From an uncultured Lachnobacterium sp. (GTDB lineage: Bacteria > Bacillota > Clostridia > Lachnospirales > Lachnospiraceae), in NCBI GenBank assembly GCA_900548765.1, contig URLU01000107.1:1-7379 (forward strand): a DNA stretch of 7,379 nt, written 5' to 3'. Positions 6,336 through 7,379 of the stretch are shown here, one piece after another. The first letter of the stretch is position 1. Every line of letters begins with the position of its first letter. The notes under the pieces are model-generated. The model was not told the origin of the DNA, did no database searches, and saw nothing but the letters and a program-made list of their open reading frames with translations. The position numbers and the translations under genes are program-made.

Positions 6336-7379
6336 CTATTTAAAGAAGCTGAGTGCTTCTGTCATATGTCTTGTATGCTCATCTATCTGATTTGCAATAT
6401 TTGCAACACCATTCATCATTGCATTAAGCTCCTGAATATTTGCAGTAACTTCTTCAGACGCTGCTGCATTTGATGAGCTGACATCAGTCAGACCATCGCT
6501 GCTCTGAGTGATATTAGTATTTAATGAAACCATCTCTGCCACAAGATCTTTGATTTCATCTGCTTTCTGTGCTGTGAGCTCAATCTGCGAATCAAGTGAT
6601 GAGAATTCTGACAGAACCTTATCAATCTCTTCCTGCTGTGTCTTATTATCAGATACAACAACATCAGAAGCTGATACACACTCTTCACATGCTTTAACGA
6701 GTTCTGTGATAATAGCTTTTATATTATTCAGTTCTGAATTAGTATTATCAGAAAGTACACGGATTTCATCAGCTACAACTGCAAAGCCTTTTCCTGCTTC
6801 ACCTGCTCTTGCTGCCTCTATTGAAGCATTGAGGGAAAGAAGGTTTGTCTGTCCCGATATTTCCTCTATTACAGATATAATATCTCCTACTTTGCCCACA
6901 ACTTCGTTTACCTTCTGTATACGCTCTGTAATATACGAGATACCATCTGCCATCTTAGCACTGCTGCCCTGCATCTCTAACATCTTTTCACTCATGCTTG
7001 CACTACGCTCTTTTACATCAAGTGCCTGTGCTCTGATATCGACAACAGATGAATCAATTGTATTTGTTTCATCAGACATATGCTCCAGATTATCATTAAT
7101 GCTTGTTATAGATGCTGCCATGCTTGTTGAGCCTTCAGCCACATCCTCAATCGCCTTGGAAATCTCATTATTAGCCTGAAGAGTCTGCTCACTTGTAACA
7201 TTAAGCTCAGAGCTCTGTTTTGCCATTGTGCTGCTTTTTTCTCTTATGGAATCCACTATCTCAGTCAGAGATTCGCTCATTTCCTTTACTGATTCTACAA
7301 TAAGACCAATCTCATCATTAGAATCCTTCATATCACTTAAGTCGACCTTTAGATTTCCCTCGGCTACCTGGTGCACCAT
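6336..7379 (-). CDS. Methyl-accepting chemotaxis protein, C-terminal part
   Basis: The frame is open to the window edge, so the sensor domain, membrane segments and true start lie outside; the first Met (7379) is internal. Residues 1-35 of the visible part (QVAEGNLKVDLSDMKDSNDEIGLIVESVKEM...) look like the end of a HAMP domain. The remainder is the long antiparallel coiled coil of MCP signalling domains. Its hairpin tip, which binds CheA/CheW, is the highly conserved stretch at about 177-205 (QTNLLSLNASIEAARAGEAG, followed by KGFAVVADE). Ala/Ser/Glu-rich heptads on both sides (about 50-150 and 210-335) hold the likely methylation sites. The protein ends in EALSFFK with no CheR-binding pentapeptide such as NWETF. 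The ligand cannot be inferred. No clear terminator follows the TAG stop; the prfC promoter begins some 50 bases downstream. Confidence 0.96.
   Translation of the reverse strand: MVHQVAEGNLKVDLSDMKDSNDEIGLIVESVKEMSESLTEIVDSIREKSSTMAKQSSELNVTSEQTLQANNEISKAIEDVAEGSTSMAASITSINDNLEHMSDETNTIDSSVVDIRAQALDVKERSASMSEKMLEMQGSSAKMADGISYITERIQKVNEVVGKVGDIISVIEEISGQTNLLSLNASIEAARAGEAGKGFAVVADEIRVLSDNTNSELNNIKAIITELVKACEECVSASDVVVSDNKTQQEEIDKVLSEFSSLDSQIELTAQKADEIKDLVAEMVSLNTNITQSSDGLTDVSSSNAAASEEVTANIQELNAMMNGVANIANQIDEHTRHMTEALSFFK

Noticed and set aside
6508..7179. Long 223-codon open frame on the plus strand opposite the chemotaxis receptor gene
   Set aside because: It lies wholly antisense to a highly conserved MCP signalling domain, its product is a low-complexity Ser-rich sequence with no recognisable domain, and it arises from the codon bias of the coiled-coil heptads.
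1..7379. Search for mobile elements, CRISPR arrays, tRNA or rRNA genes, riboswitches, toxin-antitoxin or defence genes
   Set aside because: Nothing of the kind is visible: every stretch is accounted for by six recognised core genes and intergenic gaps of under about 210 bases with ordinary promoters and terminators.

Overview
The window is a stretch of ordinary bacterial core genome. All six genes lie on the minus strand, so transcription runs from high to low coordinates. The AT-rich sequence, purine-rich Shine-Dalgarno sites, a Bacillus/Clostridium-type LexA box (CGAAC-N4-GTTCG) and sigma-A-like promoters point to a Gram-positive Firmicute. The combination of recA-recX-rny with a release factor 3 gene, a methyl-accepting chemotaxis protein and a FapA/DUF342 protein suggests a Clostridia member, most likely a Lachnospiraceae gut anaerobe (Roseburia/Agathobacter/Lachnospira type), probably motile. 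The genus is inference; no 16S or other marker is present.

Layout in transcription order: (1) 7379-6336, the C-terminal part of a methyl-accepting chemotaxis protein whose N-terminus lies outside the window. (2) 6227-4635, prfC (peptide chain release factor 3), GTG start, with its own promoter (TTGAAA-17-TATACT) and a strong intrinsic terminator at 4556-4591. (3) 4427-3387 recA and 3366-2743 recX, a two-gene SOS operon behind a TTGACA promoter and a perfect Gram-positive LexA operator at 4449-4462. (4) 2601-1054 rny (RNase Y), with its own promoter (TTGACA-17-TAAAAT), a leader of about 75 nt whose Shine-Dalgarno lies in a small inverted repeat, and a 13-bp-stem terminator at 998-1041. (5) 965-1, the N-terminal two thirds or so of a FapA/DUF342 protein, cut by the window edge.

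Functionally the genes cover chemotactic signalling, translation termination, recombination and SOS repair, and mRNA decay. Only recA and recX form a clear functional pair (recombinase and its modulator). The other genes have separate promoters and terminators and seem merely adjacent.

I looked for an undescribed system and did not find one. No gene is unrecognised, and there is no mobile element, CRISPR array, RNA gene or intergenic stretch over 300 bases. What merits a second look is regulatory detail: the odd tandem -10 duplication in the recA promoter, the sequestered ribosome-binding site of rny, a dyad around the prfC promoter, and the compact terminator/start junction between rny and fapA.
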